From assembly GCA_948567375.1 (NCBI GenBank), contig OX419757.1, positions 24,236,732 to 24,300,731 of the forward strand: DNA of 64,000 nt, in the 5' to 3' direction. This stretch comes from Lunularia cruciata. Its lineage: Eukaryota > Streptophyta > Marchantiopsida > Lunulariales > Lunulariaceae. The position numbers were made by a program, and so were the translations under genes. Below the pieces are notes generated by a model. That model did not search any database and was not told where the DNA came from. It was given only the letters and a program-made list of their open reading frames with translations. Of this stretch, positions 11,084 through 22,189 are shown piece by piece (within the stretch, counting starts at the first letter, position 1; each line of letters opens with the position of its first letter).

Positions 11084-11755
11084 AGTGGCATTTGTAGTCA
11101 TATGTTGTTCAATGCTAATAATTTTTGAGAATAGATAAAGCAAAGTGATGTGAAGTAGTGCTCGTCATTTGAGCTTCATTTTAAGTATCAACATTGTGTC
11201 TATGTTTGTGAGTGTTTGTAGAATTTCAAAGTGCAAGTCAATATGTTTGTTGGATGTTGGATTCCACAACCTTGATCTTCATTCTGTGTGTTTGATCCTA
11301 AGTGAAGTGCAGTTAGAGCAATGCCTTGACAGATGTGAGAGGAATTATAGTTTTGGTAGTATTCTACATTTGTGAGTGCACCACGAAGTGGATGTGAAGC
11401 AATTTAGATTGAGGAATTTGTGCCTTCAGTGGAAGGGTGGGACACAATTTTGAAGCAAGGTCGTTTTACAATGAAGTGCCATTTTTGGGAGGGCCTCAAT
11501 CATCACAATCAAGATTTTTTGGAAAGATTTGATGGAGTTGTTATTAAGTGTGACATATTGTTATGACAAGACTGCAAATGAGTACTTGTGACTCTCTTCA
11601 ACGTGTGGTTTCTACCTGAGAGACTAAAGACAGGACCAAGAAGAATTACATTGTGACATTTGACTTTGTATTTAGATATTTCTGACCAATATCTCTAAGC
11701 AAACCAAATTTACTTACCTGATTACCCCAAAAGTGATATTTGCCAAGTTATCACA

Positions 11756-11879
11756 CTTAGTTATGACTAGCTTTAGCTTATCATGACTAATGTAGAACCA
11801 TCCTTTATTTATATAAATAATATCTCTCAAGTACTTTTTATACCAAACAATACCACACACATGCACAAATGGGTTTACA
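11756..11879 (-). repeat. R2' repeat, right part (LTR-like terminus)
   Basis: Continuation of R2' after copy A, matching the start of the R2 unit at 49230 on the opposite strand (AATACCACACACAT, AAATGGGTTTACA). On the minus strand it would start TGTAAACCCATTTGTG, like the TGTAACACCCATTTGTGG start of R2. Confidence 0.65.
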
Positions 11880-11884
11880 ACACA

Positions 11885-12064
11885 CAACTAATCTAAGGGT
11901 AAAGCTCTCTACCATGTATTTGATCCAAGGGTGGAGTTTCCTTTGAGAGAATCTTCCTTGCTATACAATAAAGTGAAGGTGCTCCTTTGGGGCATTGAAG
12001 AATTGAGTTTGAAGATTGTGTTTTCTTCTCTTGTATTTCTCTTAAGGTCTCCTATCCGCAAAAG
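11885..12064. other. Unassigned spacer
   Basis: No domain or repeat recognised between the R2' end and the G2-1 LTR remnant. Confidence 0.4.
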
Positions 12065-12448
12065 ATTACAACTCTTGTAAGGCTTCTTAAGAAGTTTCCT
12101 AAAATGCACTTTCTTAGAGTGCAAGCCAAGTTAATTAGATAGCTTCTCAAGAAGCTTCTTTCTAGAACCCACCTACTTGGCATGCAAGCTAAGCTAGTTA
12201 GGAAGCTTCCCAAGAAGCTTCCTTTTAGAAGCCACCTACTTGGGCCTACAAGTTAAGCTAGCCAAGAAGCTTCCCAAGAAACTTCCTCTTAGAAATCACC
12301 ATTTGGCAAGCACATTACCCAATACTTGGAAGATACCAAGTAGCTTTCTAGATATTTCTAGAATATTTTTATAATTCTTGGTTAATTTGGCCTATCTACT
12401 ATTTTTTTAGTCTTGACTAACTCGTTAATAACTCCATAATATCATAAT
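12065..12448 (-). repeat. G2-1 3' LTR, truncated
   Basis: Matches the LTRs of the other G2 copies from CTTGTAAGGCTTCTTAAGAAG-type sequence to AACTCCATAATATCATAATA (family end AACTCCATATTGTTACA). The outer ~100 bp is missing. Contains the degenerate AAGCTTC-rich tandem units typical of this family. Confidence 0.7.
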
Positions 12449-12545
12449 ATATTCTCCTATTGCTAGTTAGAGATGTCCTTGTCACCATGGAAGCTTCAAA
12501 ATCTTGAATGGCCATATGTGCATTCTAGAGATGAGAAAGAGGCTC

Positions 12546-12800
12546 CTAAGTGGCATCATGAAGGGGATACCCTTTCCAAAGGACTTTGTACTTTATATTT
12601 TGTTGGCGGTCATGTTGAATGTGGTGATGTACAAGGATACGATCAAGTTCATACACCTCATGATCATTGAGAGGGATGGAATGAGGGGGGAGTTGGACAC
12701 GAGAGGAAAAGGAAGATGTATTATAAACAAAGGGTTCTAACTTGGAACTTGGAAACTTGGAAACATGAAAGACATGGTGGATTTTCATATGATAAGCCAA
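12546..12800 (-). pseudogene. G2-1 chromodomain
   Basis: The minus-strand frame reads HHVFHVSKF, the usual integrase tail motif, then YELDRILVHHHIQHD and IKYKVLWKGYPLHDAT. That is a chromodomain core with the aromatic residues and the WKGY loop. In chromoviruses this domain guides integration toward particular chromatin. One of the better preserved pieces of the element. Confidence 0.85.
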
Positions 12801-12844
12801 TGCAAGGTGATAAGCAACAAGAGAAATGATTTGGGTGATATCAA

Positions 12845-13880
12845 TTAGGCTATCTCATAAGGAGAAAGTTTATAAACTTGGGTATCAAGTGGGAAGGGTA
12901 GGTAACTAGAAGAAAGCATGACCTTATCACCAAGTTGAAAGGTAAGATCATGACTATATTGATTTGTGTATTGTTTACGATGACTTTCAGCAACAAGGAG
13001 ATGAGATTTGGCTTGTTGTAGAGATTGGGATATTGTAGTCAAGAAGGTGGAAGTATGAGGGACATGAGATGAAGGAAGAGCAAGGAGGGAATGTGGAACA
13101 AGTGGGTCTTGGCCAAAATTAAGGAAGAATTGAGAGAATCCAATGCTTGCATGTTTGGAATTATTGTTGGCAAACTCAATAGCTACAAGACATTCATCCT
13201 TATTGGTACGGCGAACATTGACAAAGGCACAAAGTATATCCTCCAAGGTGAAATTTTCATGTTCATGTCATCCATCAGTTTGAGAATGATAGGCCATGGA
13301 TAAGGCAAGCTTGGTGTCAAGTATTTGGAAGAGTGCTTGCCAAAATTTTCTGATGAATCAAGAATCACAATCAAAGATGAGTACACAAGGCAATCCATGA
13401 TGATTGAAGACATTGTCAAAGTAGATTTGGGCCTATGTAGGAGCATCAACTACATCAAAGGTTGGTAATAAATAAATTTTCTTACTTAGCTCATCCATAA
13501 ACACCAAAATTATTGTGTGACCTTGCTTTGTCTTGGGCAAGGAAGTGGTGAGATCTAAGCTCATGTGTTCCTATTGAGCAGATGGGATGAGAAGTGGTTG
13601 AAGGATTCCACTTGGTTTCAATTTATTGCCCTTGTTGCATTGGTAGCTCTCACAAGATCAGACAAACTCTTGAACATCTTGTGCCATGTTGAGCCACTAT
13701 CATTGGTGTTGTAGAGTACCCAACATCTTGTTCACACCCATGTCACCAATGAGTGGTAAGTCATGAGTTTCTTGAAGGCGTGCAAGCCATAGATATCCCT
13801 TGGTTAGAACATAGATCTGGTTCTCACATAATGCCATCCTTGAAGGAGAAGGTGTTGTATTCCTTGTCATGTGTTGCAAG
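12845..13880 (-). pseudogene. G2-1 integrase
   Basis: Frames at 13449-13183 and 13246-12845 cover the integrase core and the following linker: EDILCAFVNVRRTNKDECLV, IEFANNNSKHASIGFSQFFL, FQLGDKVMLSSSYLP. The zinc-binding domain lies at about 13860-13640 and is badly frameshifted. It would have catalysed strand transfer of element cDNA. Confidence 0.75.
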
Positions 13881-13889
13881 ATGACCTTG

Positions 13890-15240
13890 TAAGGTGTCTT
13901 ATCATAAAGTTATCCTAAATTCAATTTGGACTTTTGACTTGATTGACATTGTTGTAATTGCTATTGTGGTGAGAGAAGGAGACTTCAAATCAGGTCATTA
14001 TGATAGGGCACTGGGGATGATATGGAACTCACCAAGTTTGTTCTCAAGTTTGAGGTCAAACAGCTGTAGTTGTTCTTGCCATTGATGATGTTGACTCTTA
14101 ATGTGCTCCAAATGTAATGTCTATAACAATAATTTGTGATTGGTTTGAATGATCACTTGTTTCCTCAAGAGATAATGCAACCATACCTTGATGACATAAA
14201 CCATTTCTAGTTGTTCTTGATCTTGAGTATACTAATTCTTTTATGTGGTGTTTAGTCAGCAAGACACAAAGGCAATGAGATGTAACCCATCTGGAAATTA
14301 TTATTGGAATAGAGCTCCAATAGCAAAGTTAGAAGCATCAAAATCAACCACACAAGGTAGTTGAGGATCATATGGTTGAAGAATGGATCTTGAAGGCACC
14401 ATATCTTTTTGCTTTTGGAATAATTCTTCATGTTTGGTGGTCCACTAAAGCTTGAGGTCTTCTCCAAGATTTTGGTTAAGGATGCAATCACATCAGTAAA
14501 AACTTATCAATCCATTAAATGCCTGCACTTCTATGGTATCCTTTGGAGTAGGCCAATCAATAATGACCTTGATTTTCTCCTCTTCCATCTTGATCTCCTT
14601 TGATGAGAACTTATGACCCAAGAAGGTAACTTCCTTCTACCAAAAGGTACACTTTGACTTCTTGCAATAAAATTGCCATTGACTTAGTCATCTTGGACTT
14701 CTCACAAATGATTTTCATGTTCTACCTCCATCTTACAATAGATTAGAATATCATTCAAGAACACCATCATGTACCAATCCAATAGCCCATCCAACAGCCA
14801 ATGCATCTAATCCATGAAGACTATTGGAGCATTGATGAGTCCCAAAACGTAGAACTCTTTATTCAAAATGCCCATACCTTGTGTGAAAAGCACTCTTTTT
14901 CACATCCTCTTTATCAATGAGGATTTGCTAGTAGGCACTTTGGAGATCCAACTTGTAGAAGTATTGTGCTCCTCTCAATTGATTGAGCAAGTTATCCATT
15001 CAAGGCAAGGGTTATGAATCCTTCACTATTTATTTATTAAGGCTAAAGTTATAAATATAGAAGTGAAGTCCTCCATCCTTCTTTGGAACAAATAGTACTG
15101 GTGCTCACCAAAGAAATGTACTATATTGTATAAAATACTTCTCCAACAACTTTATCAGTGTTGTTCGAAGCTCATCCAACTTTTTGGTGAGAGCCAATAG
15201 ATTGGTCTACTCAATAGAGTACTTCTAGCAATAACTCACC
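13890..15240 (-). pseudogene. G2-1 reverse transcriptase and RNase H
   Basis: Heavily decayed. Recognisable by alignment with the same region of G2-H (34890-36230), including the protein block KKDGGL..., the LPFGFTNAP region and the catalytic box FLNDIL (14761-14750; first Asp changed to Asn). RNase H lies toward 14480-13890. No long open frame is left. Confidence 0.65.
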
Positions 15241-15539
15241 CTTGAAGGGCATACCACAATTAGAGGGTAATCTCTTTGGTAGATTATCTAGAAACACATT
15301 TGCAAATTCTTGAGCTATTTGATCAACCATTGCTTGATGAGGCTTTTGGCCCTCATCAAATTCTCCATGGACAATCAGCTTGTCTTACATTGCAAAATTA
15401 AGTTTATCTTCCTTCAAAGCTTGCTCCATGGATCATTTACTGATGAACTTCCCATGTTGGCATTGACTATTCTTAGGTGTCTTACTCAAAGGTGCCAAAA
15501 AACCTAACTAGAAACTCATTCCTTGGTGTCATACTTGAC

Positions 15540-16620
15540 TTTATTGTTGGGTCCAATCAAATTGAACCATATGACGTTCAAGCCAAGGTAAACCTAGGAG
15601 AGTTGTCATTAAAAACCTTATACACTCCAAATACTCCTTCCTAATCTTGAATGTAATGGGGAGGTATGAAATGCAAAACCCTTTCTACCATCCACCATCA
15701 TCAATCTACTTCCAATTACTGACTTGATAGGAATACTTATTTATTTTGTTAATTATATAGATATGCACTTCTTTGAACATCTAGAATAAACCAAAATCCT
15801 AAAACCATAATCACAAATTATACCTTGCAAGTGAAGCAAACTTGCATTGGTCAAGCCTTCAATCCCCTTAAAACTAATCAATTTCACAATATGTGACTCA
15901 AGTTCTCTTACTATGATTCCTTGTTTCCTTGATCATCACACTCCACAAACTTAATTTGGTTGATCTATCAAGGTCTTCTATTCTTGAGTGGACATTCATT
16001 AATACGATACTCAATTTGGCAACAATAAAAGTAACCATCATTTTATCACTTCAAGCCCCCATAAATTGATCCAAAGCTTCACCTTCTAATATATCTAGGA
16101 GTTACATTGTGGTGTTTTGGAATTGAGTGATGTAGCTTCTTACAAAACCAATCTCCTTCAATTTTGCCAACCTATCTTGTGCTACTTTTGTAGCATTTAT
16201 TGCTTGGAATTGTCTAATTATTGTATTCTTGAATCCTTCTCATGTTGAGATTGGTGCAACAAACTGCCATTCAACTTGCTCTACTTAAAATCATCACCAT
16301 ATTTTTCCAATCCATCCAATTGGCTTGAAGCCAAGAGAATCTATCTTTGTTCATCTTGAATATTTGTAGCTTCAAAATAACATTCACAATCAAACACATT
16401 CTCCACTACACTTGAGAAATTCTTGCATTCAAATACCTTGGGCTTTGGAAATCAGATTTGCTTGTCTCTTTCTTGAAATGGTGTTCTCTTTACATGCTCT
16501 TGTCGTTAATGATCTTGTTCTTCCCACAATTAAGTAAGGTGACCAATTTGGTTGCTGCTAGCAATGATAACTTTAGGCATTGCCACCATGGCTATTATTC
16601 AATTAAACCTCCTATAAATT
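15540..16620 (-). pseudogene. G2-1 protease and gag
   Basis: Protease remnants at about 15770-15540 match the better preserved G2-3 and G2-H copies (ILGLPWLERH-like end; GSRLMM-VDGRK-like core). The nucleocapsid knuckle at about 16040-15985 reads YFYCCQIEY with the first Cys replaced by Tyr. Gag continues to about 16620. Confidence 0.65.
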
Positions 16621-16844
16621 ATCTGAATTAATACATAGATACAACACATCTATGGTTCTCCATAAGTTACAATCAAGAGTACCAAGGGTTCATTTGACAA
16701 GGTGATTGCAATCAAAAAATTATGCCCAAACCGTGAGATAGTGAATTGCATGAAATGATGTTTAGGTAGTATATGGACACAAAAATTCTAATGGTTTGGC
16801 AGAAATGGATTTGGTGGTACATAAATTCCATCCATCCCATTCAT

Positions 16845-16857
16845 GCTTTGATACCAA
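16845..16857 (-). other. G2-1 primer-binding site
   Basis: TTGGTATCAAAGC on the minus strand directly follows the LTR end, matching the initiator-Met tRNA complement (TGGTATCAGAGC) used by many plant LTR elements. Confidence 0.7.
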
Positions 16858-17341
16858 TGTAAAAGAGTGAAGAGAGAAATAAGAAAATGGAACATCAAAA
16901 TGAAATATCCCATTGGGACTCTTGAATGATCAAAACTCCAAATGCTTAGCATGAACTTGGGCTTTCATATTTATAGCAAAGAATACAAGGCTCTTAAGAA
17001 GCTTCTTACAAGGCACTTTCTTAGAGTGCAAGCCAAGTTAATTGGGAAGTTTCTCAAGAAGTCTCTTTCTAAAAGTCACCTACTTGACCTACAAGCTAAG
17101 CTAGTTGGGATGCTTCCCAAGAAGTGTACTTTTAAAAGCCACCTACTTGGCATGCAAGTTAAACCAGCCAAGAAGCTTCTTCCTAGAAGTCACCATTTAG
17201 CATGCACATTACCCAATACTTGGAAGGTACCAACTAGCTTTCTAGATGCTTCTAGAATATTCTTATAATTCTTGGCTAATTTGGCCTATTTTTTACTTCA
17301 TTAGTCTTGACTTACTCATTAATAAACTCCACATTGTTACA
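16858..17341 (-). repeat. G2-1 5' LTR (484 bp)
   Basis: Runs from TGTAAAAGAG to CCACATTGTTACA on the plus strand, so TG...CA on the minus strand. Rich in AAGCTTC units; one edge is directly against the PBS. Confidence 0.8.
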
Positions 17342-17945
17342 TTGATGATCTCCTTTACTGTTTGAATATTATTTTTTACATTCTCAATCTAGAAATTGAT
17401 TGTAGGAGATAATTCCAAGATCTTCTCATACCCATAAGAACTATATATGTCAACCATTGAAATCTGTTTGTAACAGTCTCTAGATTGTGTAAGTTTTCTA
17501 GATCAATAAAAGATATGAAGCACACTATTTCTCTTGCTAATTCCTTCTTTCTTGTACATCTTAGGTGTAATGTGGAAAAAATTTCATACCTATACTATTG
17601 TGCATTAAACCCCTTTTACCTCTAATATGTTCTCCTTGGACGGCTTGATGGAAGTGTTCCTATTCTCCTTGGTACCTTAACCCATCAACCCATCACCTTT
17701 TCTTGTATAATATGTTTTCCTCAAAGTCCGTAAACAAACATTAAACTTGCATTGGAGGAATCAGTATTTTGCATGTCAAAGACTATTCTTCCATGAGTAT
17801 GAAAAGTCTCACAAATATTTTCAAAATGATCCTCTTGCTAGTTTATGGTAATTGTGCTCAATAATTCATACTCGCATAGAGCAAACATTTGATCTAGAGA
17901 AAAATCATTGGCGGACTTTGTGCTTTAAAAGCTTTTATCAATTCT

Positions 17946-18004
<59 letters not shown>

Positions 18005-18424
18005 AAACATATATATTGAATGCAAATGAATTGCAATACAAGATAAGTAGAGTATACAAGATAACAAACATCTTATCCAATTAATGTATAGGTAAATGTA
18101 ATCTGTCAACAATCTATTAGCAAACATCTATACCCAAAGTGCATGCATCAAAGAAATAGAAAATAGAACATCCTCAAATTTAAGAAACACCATCATTGGT
18201 AGAAACTTGCACATATGTGGAGAAATAAATTAATAGGAAGCACAATGTCTTAACAAGCTAGACATATAAGATTGAGATCAACTCAAGTGCAAAGTTATGT
18301 AAAATTTTGGGAATTGCAAGTTGTGGAAGACCTATGAATCAAAGACTCATAGTATCAAATTGCTTAGAGAATAAGGAAAGAAAAACTTAGCATTTGAGGA
18401 CTAGATATATTAAATCACAAAAAG
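17342..18424. other. Host sequence left of the G2-2 nest, unassigned
   Basis: About 1.1 kb without a credible gene. It contains a (TA)n tract and is the left flank of G2-2, whose right flank resumes at 43056. Confidence 0.5.
17951..18002. repeat. (TA)26 microsatellite
   Basis: Uninterrupted TA dinucleotides over about 52 bp. Confidence 0.95.
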
Positions 18425-18845
18425 TGTAAACAACCAAGGAGAGAAATAGGAGAATGAAAGGCCGGAATGGAATATTACATTGGGACTCCCAAGGGAGGGA
18501 AACTTTGAATGCCTAACATGAGCTTGGGTTTTGGTATTTATAGTAAACATACAAGGGTCTTGGGATGTGTTATAGAACTCAGCTTATAAGAGCACAAGCT
18601 AAGCTAGCCAAGAAGCTTCCTTCTATAAGCCACCAACTTAGCATGCAAGCTAAGCTGGCCAAGGAGCTTGCAAAGAAATTTCCTCCTAGAAATTGCCTAT
18701 TTAGTATATTTGTTATCCAATACTTAGAAAGTACCAAGAAGCTTCCTTGATGCTTCTAGAACATTCTTAGAATTCTTGGCTAATTTGTCATATTTTCTAA
18801 CTCATTAGTCTCTACTAACTCATGTGCTAACTCCATATTGTGGCA
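18425..18845 (-). repeat. G2-2 3' LTR (421 bp)
   Basis: TGTAAACAACC... to ...ATTGTGGCA; the end shows one or two changes from the family ATTGTTACA. A purine-rich tract (CTTACTAGTGGTGGGGAGA on the minus strand) lies just inside it and is the expected polypurine tract. Confidence 0.75.
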
Positions 18846-18969
18846 TATCTCCCCACCACTAGTAAGTGACGTCTTCATTACCAAGAAGTGTTCAAATGAT
18901 TTCATATATGCTAAGAATTTTGGAGGTGAGAAAGAGGCTCCCATGTAGCATCATGCAAAGGATACACTT

Positions 18970-19228
18970 TTCTAAGTACCTTATACTTGTGATTGTATCA
19001 ACAACCATGTTAGATGCCATGGTGTGCAAGTATATGATCAACTTTGTATTTCTCATGATCATGAATAGGGATGGTAGAAAGATGAGGTTGGAAATGAGTG
19101 GAAAAGGAAGATGGGGTAGAAATGAAAGGTGATAACTTTGAAACATGGAAGACAAACAAGATTGATTTGCAAACATTTCGGTAAGGCAAACCAATATGCA
19201 ACAAGAGAAATGATTTGAGCAACATCAA
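18970..19228 (-). pseudogene. G2-2 chromodomain
   Basis: The minus-strand frame has LFVFHVSKLSPF, then IPIHDHEKYKVDHILAHHGI, the start of the chromodomain as in G2-1. The rest of the domain is frameshifted. Confidence 0.7.
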
Positions 19229-19452
19229 AGAGACCTATCTAATTAGGAGCAATTTTTATGAACTTGGGTATGAAGTGGGAGAGGAAAGTTATTGGAGGAG
19301 AGCATGCCTTAATCACCTAGTCAAAAGATGTATCAGAACATTTGTAGTGCCAAAGCTAGGTTGCTTGAACAATGGAGTGGTAGTATTGGTAGTCATAGGT
19401 ATTTTAGTAGTTACTATGGATTGCTTCTTGGTGGTCCTATTTTATGTTAAGT

Positions 19453-19822
19453 GTAACAATATGGAGATTAGCAACAAATTTAGTTAGGGATGACAAAGTA
19501 GCAAATAGGACAAATTAGCCTAGAATATTCTAAAAGTATCTAGGAAGCTTCTTGGCTAGCTTAGCTTGCACCCCAAGTAGGTAGCTTCTAGGAGGAAGCT
19601 TCTAGAAGCTTCTAACTAGCTTAGCTTGCATGCCAAATGAATGGCTTCTAGAAGGAAACTTCTTGAGAAGCTTCTTGGTTAACATGGCTTACACTCCAAG
19701 AAAGTGGCTTAAGGAAGCTCCTTGAGAAACTTTTCAAGGCCTTGTATACTCCTTATAAATACCAAAGCCAAAGATCATGCTAAGCATTCAAAGTTTCTCC
19801 CATTCAAGTGTCCCAATGTGAG
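19453..19822 (+). repeat. G2-H 5' LTR, first 370 bp
   Basis: Starts TGTAACAATATGGAG; continues at 29205-29246 after the G2-3 insertion and ends TTTTTCA against the primer-binding site. Contains three degenerate tandem units of about 62 bp (about 19545-19735), each with palindromic TTCTAGAAG/AAGCTT words. Confidence 0.8.
19753..19760 (+). promoter_or_regulatory. TATA box of G2-H 5' LTR
   Basis: TTATAAAT downstream of the tandem units, where a plant LTR promoter is expected. The matching segment (about 30 bp) is deleted from the 3' LTR. Confidence 0.6.
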
Positions 19823-20247
19823 TGTAATAGATCAAGACTGAGGAGAGAAATAGGTGAATGGAAACTCATATTGGGACACTAGAATGTGGGGAAACTCCAA
19901 ATGCCTAGCATGAGCTTTGGCTTTGGTATTTATAGATAGCATACAAGGCTCTTGAGAAGCTTCTCAAGAAGCTTCCTTGAGCCACTTTCTTAGAGTGAAA
20001 GCCAAGTTAATTAGAAGCTTCTCAAGAAGCTTCCTTCTTAAAGCCGCATACTTGGCATGCAAGCTAGGCTAGTTGGAAGTTTCTAAAAGCTCCCTTCTAG
20101 AAGCTTCTTGCTTGGAGTGCAAGTTAAACTAGTCGGGAAGCTTCCAAAGAAGATTCCTAGATGTTTTTGGAATATTCAAGGCTAATTTGGCTTATCCTCT
20201 ACTTTGTTAGCCTTACTAACTACGTCGTTGAACTCCATATTGTTATA
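19823..20247 (-). repeat. G2-3 3' LTR (425 bp)
   Basis: TGTAATAGATC... to ...CCATATTGTTATA. Lies head to head with the G2-H 5' LTR because one inserted into the other in opposite orientation. Confidence 0.8.
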
Positions 20248-20344
20248 TATTCTCTCACCGCCAATTGGTGACATCCTTCTCGCCATTGAAGCTTCAAACT
20301 CCTGGATGGCCGTTTATGCATTGTGGAGGTGAGAAGAGGTTACC

Positions 20345-20800
20345 ATGTGGCATCATGAAGGAGATACCCTTTCTAAAGGACCTTGTACTCCGTATGTTGT
20401 CAACATCCTTGTTAATGTAGCGATGTGCAAGGATGCAATCAACTTTCTACTCCTTATGATCATTGATAGGGATGGGAGGAGGAGGAGGTTGGACACAATA
20501 GGAAAAAGAAGATGGGTTAGGAACAAAGAGTTTCAACTTGGAAATGTGAAAGATAGGATGGATGCGCATATGACAAAGTAAGGCAAATCAATAAGCAACA
20601 CAAGAGATGATTTAGGTGACATCAAAGGGTCCTATCCAATTAAGGGCAAGTTTACAAACTTGGGTATCAAGTAGGAGGGGTAGGTAACTAGAGTATAGCA
20701 TAACTTTATCATGACTTCAAAAGTGAGATTATGACGATGGTGGTCCATATATTGTATCAAGGAGGTGAGATTTGGCTTGTTGGAGAGATTGGGATATGAT
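20345..20800 (-). pseudogene. G2-3 chromodomain region
   Basis: Aligns with the chromodomain stretch of G2-1 (12546-12800) but with stops and indels; family words are seen on the plus strand as CATCATGAAGGAGATACCC (WKGY loop region reversed) and TGATCATTGATAGGGATGG. Confidence 0.6.
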
Positions 20801-20802
20801 GG

Positions 20803-21660
20803 TCAAGAAAATTGACATATGAGGGGCCTAAGATGGAGGAGAAGCAAGAAGAGAATCCAAAACAAGTAGATCTTGGCCAAAATTAAGGAAGAAGAAAATC
20901 CGGTGCTTGCCTGTTTGGAAATGTTGTAGGCAAATTCTGTAGCTGCAAGACATTCATCCCAAGTGGTATGGTGGACATTGACAAAGGCATGCAACATATC
21001 CTCCAAGGTATGATTTTCACATTTGGTTTGTCCATCTTTTTGAGGATGACAAGCCATGGACAAAGCAAGCTTGGTGCCAAGTATCTAGAAGAGTGCTTGC
21101 AAAACTTTCCCAATGAATCAAGGATCACAGTTGGAGATGAGTACACATGGCATCCCATGATGCTTGAAGACTTTGTCAAAGTAGATTTTCACTAAGGTTG
21201 GAGCATCTATGGTATCAAAGGTTGGTGCCAAGTGGATTTGCTTCCTAAGCTTATCCAAAAACACCACAATTGTTGTGCGTCCTTGCTTTGTCGCGGGCAA
21301 GGATGTGATGAGATCCAAGCTCACGTGCTCCCCTCAAGCGGATGGAATGGAGAGTGGCTGAAGGAGTCTACTAAGCTTCTAGTTGGTGGCCTTGTTACGT
21401 TGGCAGCTCTCACATTATTGGACAAACTCTTGAACATCTTGTGTCATGTTGGGCCACCACCATTGGCGTAGGAGGGTACCCAAGGTCTTGTCCACACCCA
21501 TGTGACCAGCTATTGGTAAATCATGTGCTTGTTGAAGGCACGCAAGTAGGAGATCACCTTTGGCTAGAACATCGATCCGATCCTTGTGAAATAGAAGGAC
21601 TTGCTTGAAAGAGAAGGTGTTGTACTCCTTGTCGCATGTTGTAAGACAACCATGTACCAT
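20803..21660 (-). pseudogene. G2-3 integrase, core and zinc-binding domain
   Basis: The frame at 21660-21415 has the HHCC-domain region: QQAHDLPIAGHMGVDKTLGT and LLRQWWWPNMTQDVQEFVQ. The core follows in frames at 21324-21118 (SLDLITSLPATKQGRTTIVV, with the first core Asp), 21179-20883 and 21063-20803 (CHPQKDGQTKCENHTLEDML, near the Glu position of the DDE triad, and DECLAATEFAYN). These are the best preserved integrase motifs in the window, but split over four frames. Confidence 0.8.
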
Positions 21661-21954
21661 TTGGAAGAAGGGATCTTGTTGTAGAGATGATCAAAACTTG
21701 TTTTGGACCTTGAAGTCAATTCACACCATTGTAATTGCTAATGTGAGGAGAGGCATAGACTTCAAATCAAGTCATCATGATAGAGTATCAAGCATGATAT
21801 GGAATCGATCGGGTTTCTACTCAAGTCTGATATCAAACAATTGGATTTGCTTCTCTTATCGTTGATGTCAACTCTTCATGTGTTCCAAGTGTAAGGTCTG
21901 CAACAATGGTGTCTGATCTGTTTGCATGATCACTTGTTTCCCTAACACTTGACT
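21661..21954 (-). pseudogene. G2-3 RNase H remnant
   Basis: Matches the RNase H/integrase linker of G2-1 (13890-14165) up to GATCACTTGTTTCC, where homology stops at the LINE edge. Confidence 0.55.
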
Positions 21955-22189
21955 GCCACACTTGCCTTGGGAAGAAGAGATTTTGAAAGATTGCCAGAGG
22001 GGATTTCCCAAAAGTTTGGCATGTCATTTCTCAACACCTACTTGTCCAAACCTTGCAATTTTGGTCTTTTAAGAAGCACATTTCCAAGGGCTTTTGATGA
22101 CTACCAAGATTGCAACGTTCTTAACTCTGTCCCAAAAGCTATGGGTAAATGAATTTCTTGACAGAGGATCCATATTTGAGAGTTTGTTA

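Larger units (their letters stand above)
5350..11755 (+). mobile_element. Family Z copy A (LTR-like, about 3.8 kb without nested copy B)
   Basis: Starts TGTGGTACCCACA and ends GTTATCACA, flanked by an exact 5-bp duplication CTTAG (5345-5349 and 11756-11760). Removing it restores the R2 repeat, whose uninterrupted version lies at 49300-49400 on the other strand. Within it, copy B occupies 6670-9274. A carries an N-terminal coding region (5800-6664), a coiled-coil region after B (9291-10958), a TATA-like box at 11076 and about 680 bp of 3' sequence. There is no terminal repeat, primer-binding site or pol gene. TG...CA ends and a 5-bp duplication are LTR hallmarks, so a solo LTR with an internal reading frame is favoured. 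Confidence 0.8.
12065..17341 (-). mobile_element. G2-1: decayed Ty3/Gypsy chromovirus
   Basis: On the minus strand: LTR (17341-16858), primer-binding site (16857-16845), gag, protease, RT, RNase H, integrase, chromodomain, then a truncated 3' LTR (12448-12065). The chromodomain at the integrase C-terminus places it among chromoviruses. The same family has three more copies here (G2-2, G2-H, G2-3). It is about 5.3 kb, normal for the class, but full of stops; the RT catalytic motif reads FLND (14761-14750) instead of F-x-DD. Confidence 0.85.

Noticed and set aside
5350-11755. Tandem array of family Z units at 5350-11755
   Set aside because: The repeated leader (5350 and 6670) and repeated 3' ends (8481-9274, 10959-11755) are explained by nesting of B in A with duplicated AAGGT/AGGGT, not by tandem duplication.
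17945-18127. Minus-strand frame ending in an Ile-Tyr repeat
   Set aside because: Produced by the (TA)n microsatellite.
19453-20247. Apparent large inverted repeat of AAGCTTC-rich sequence
   Set aside because: Explained by two LTRs of the same family lying head to head because G2-3 inserted in the opposite orientation into the G2-H LTR.
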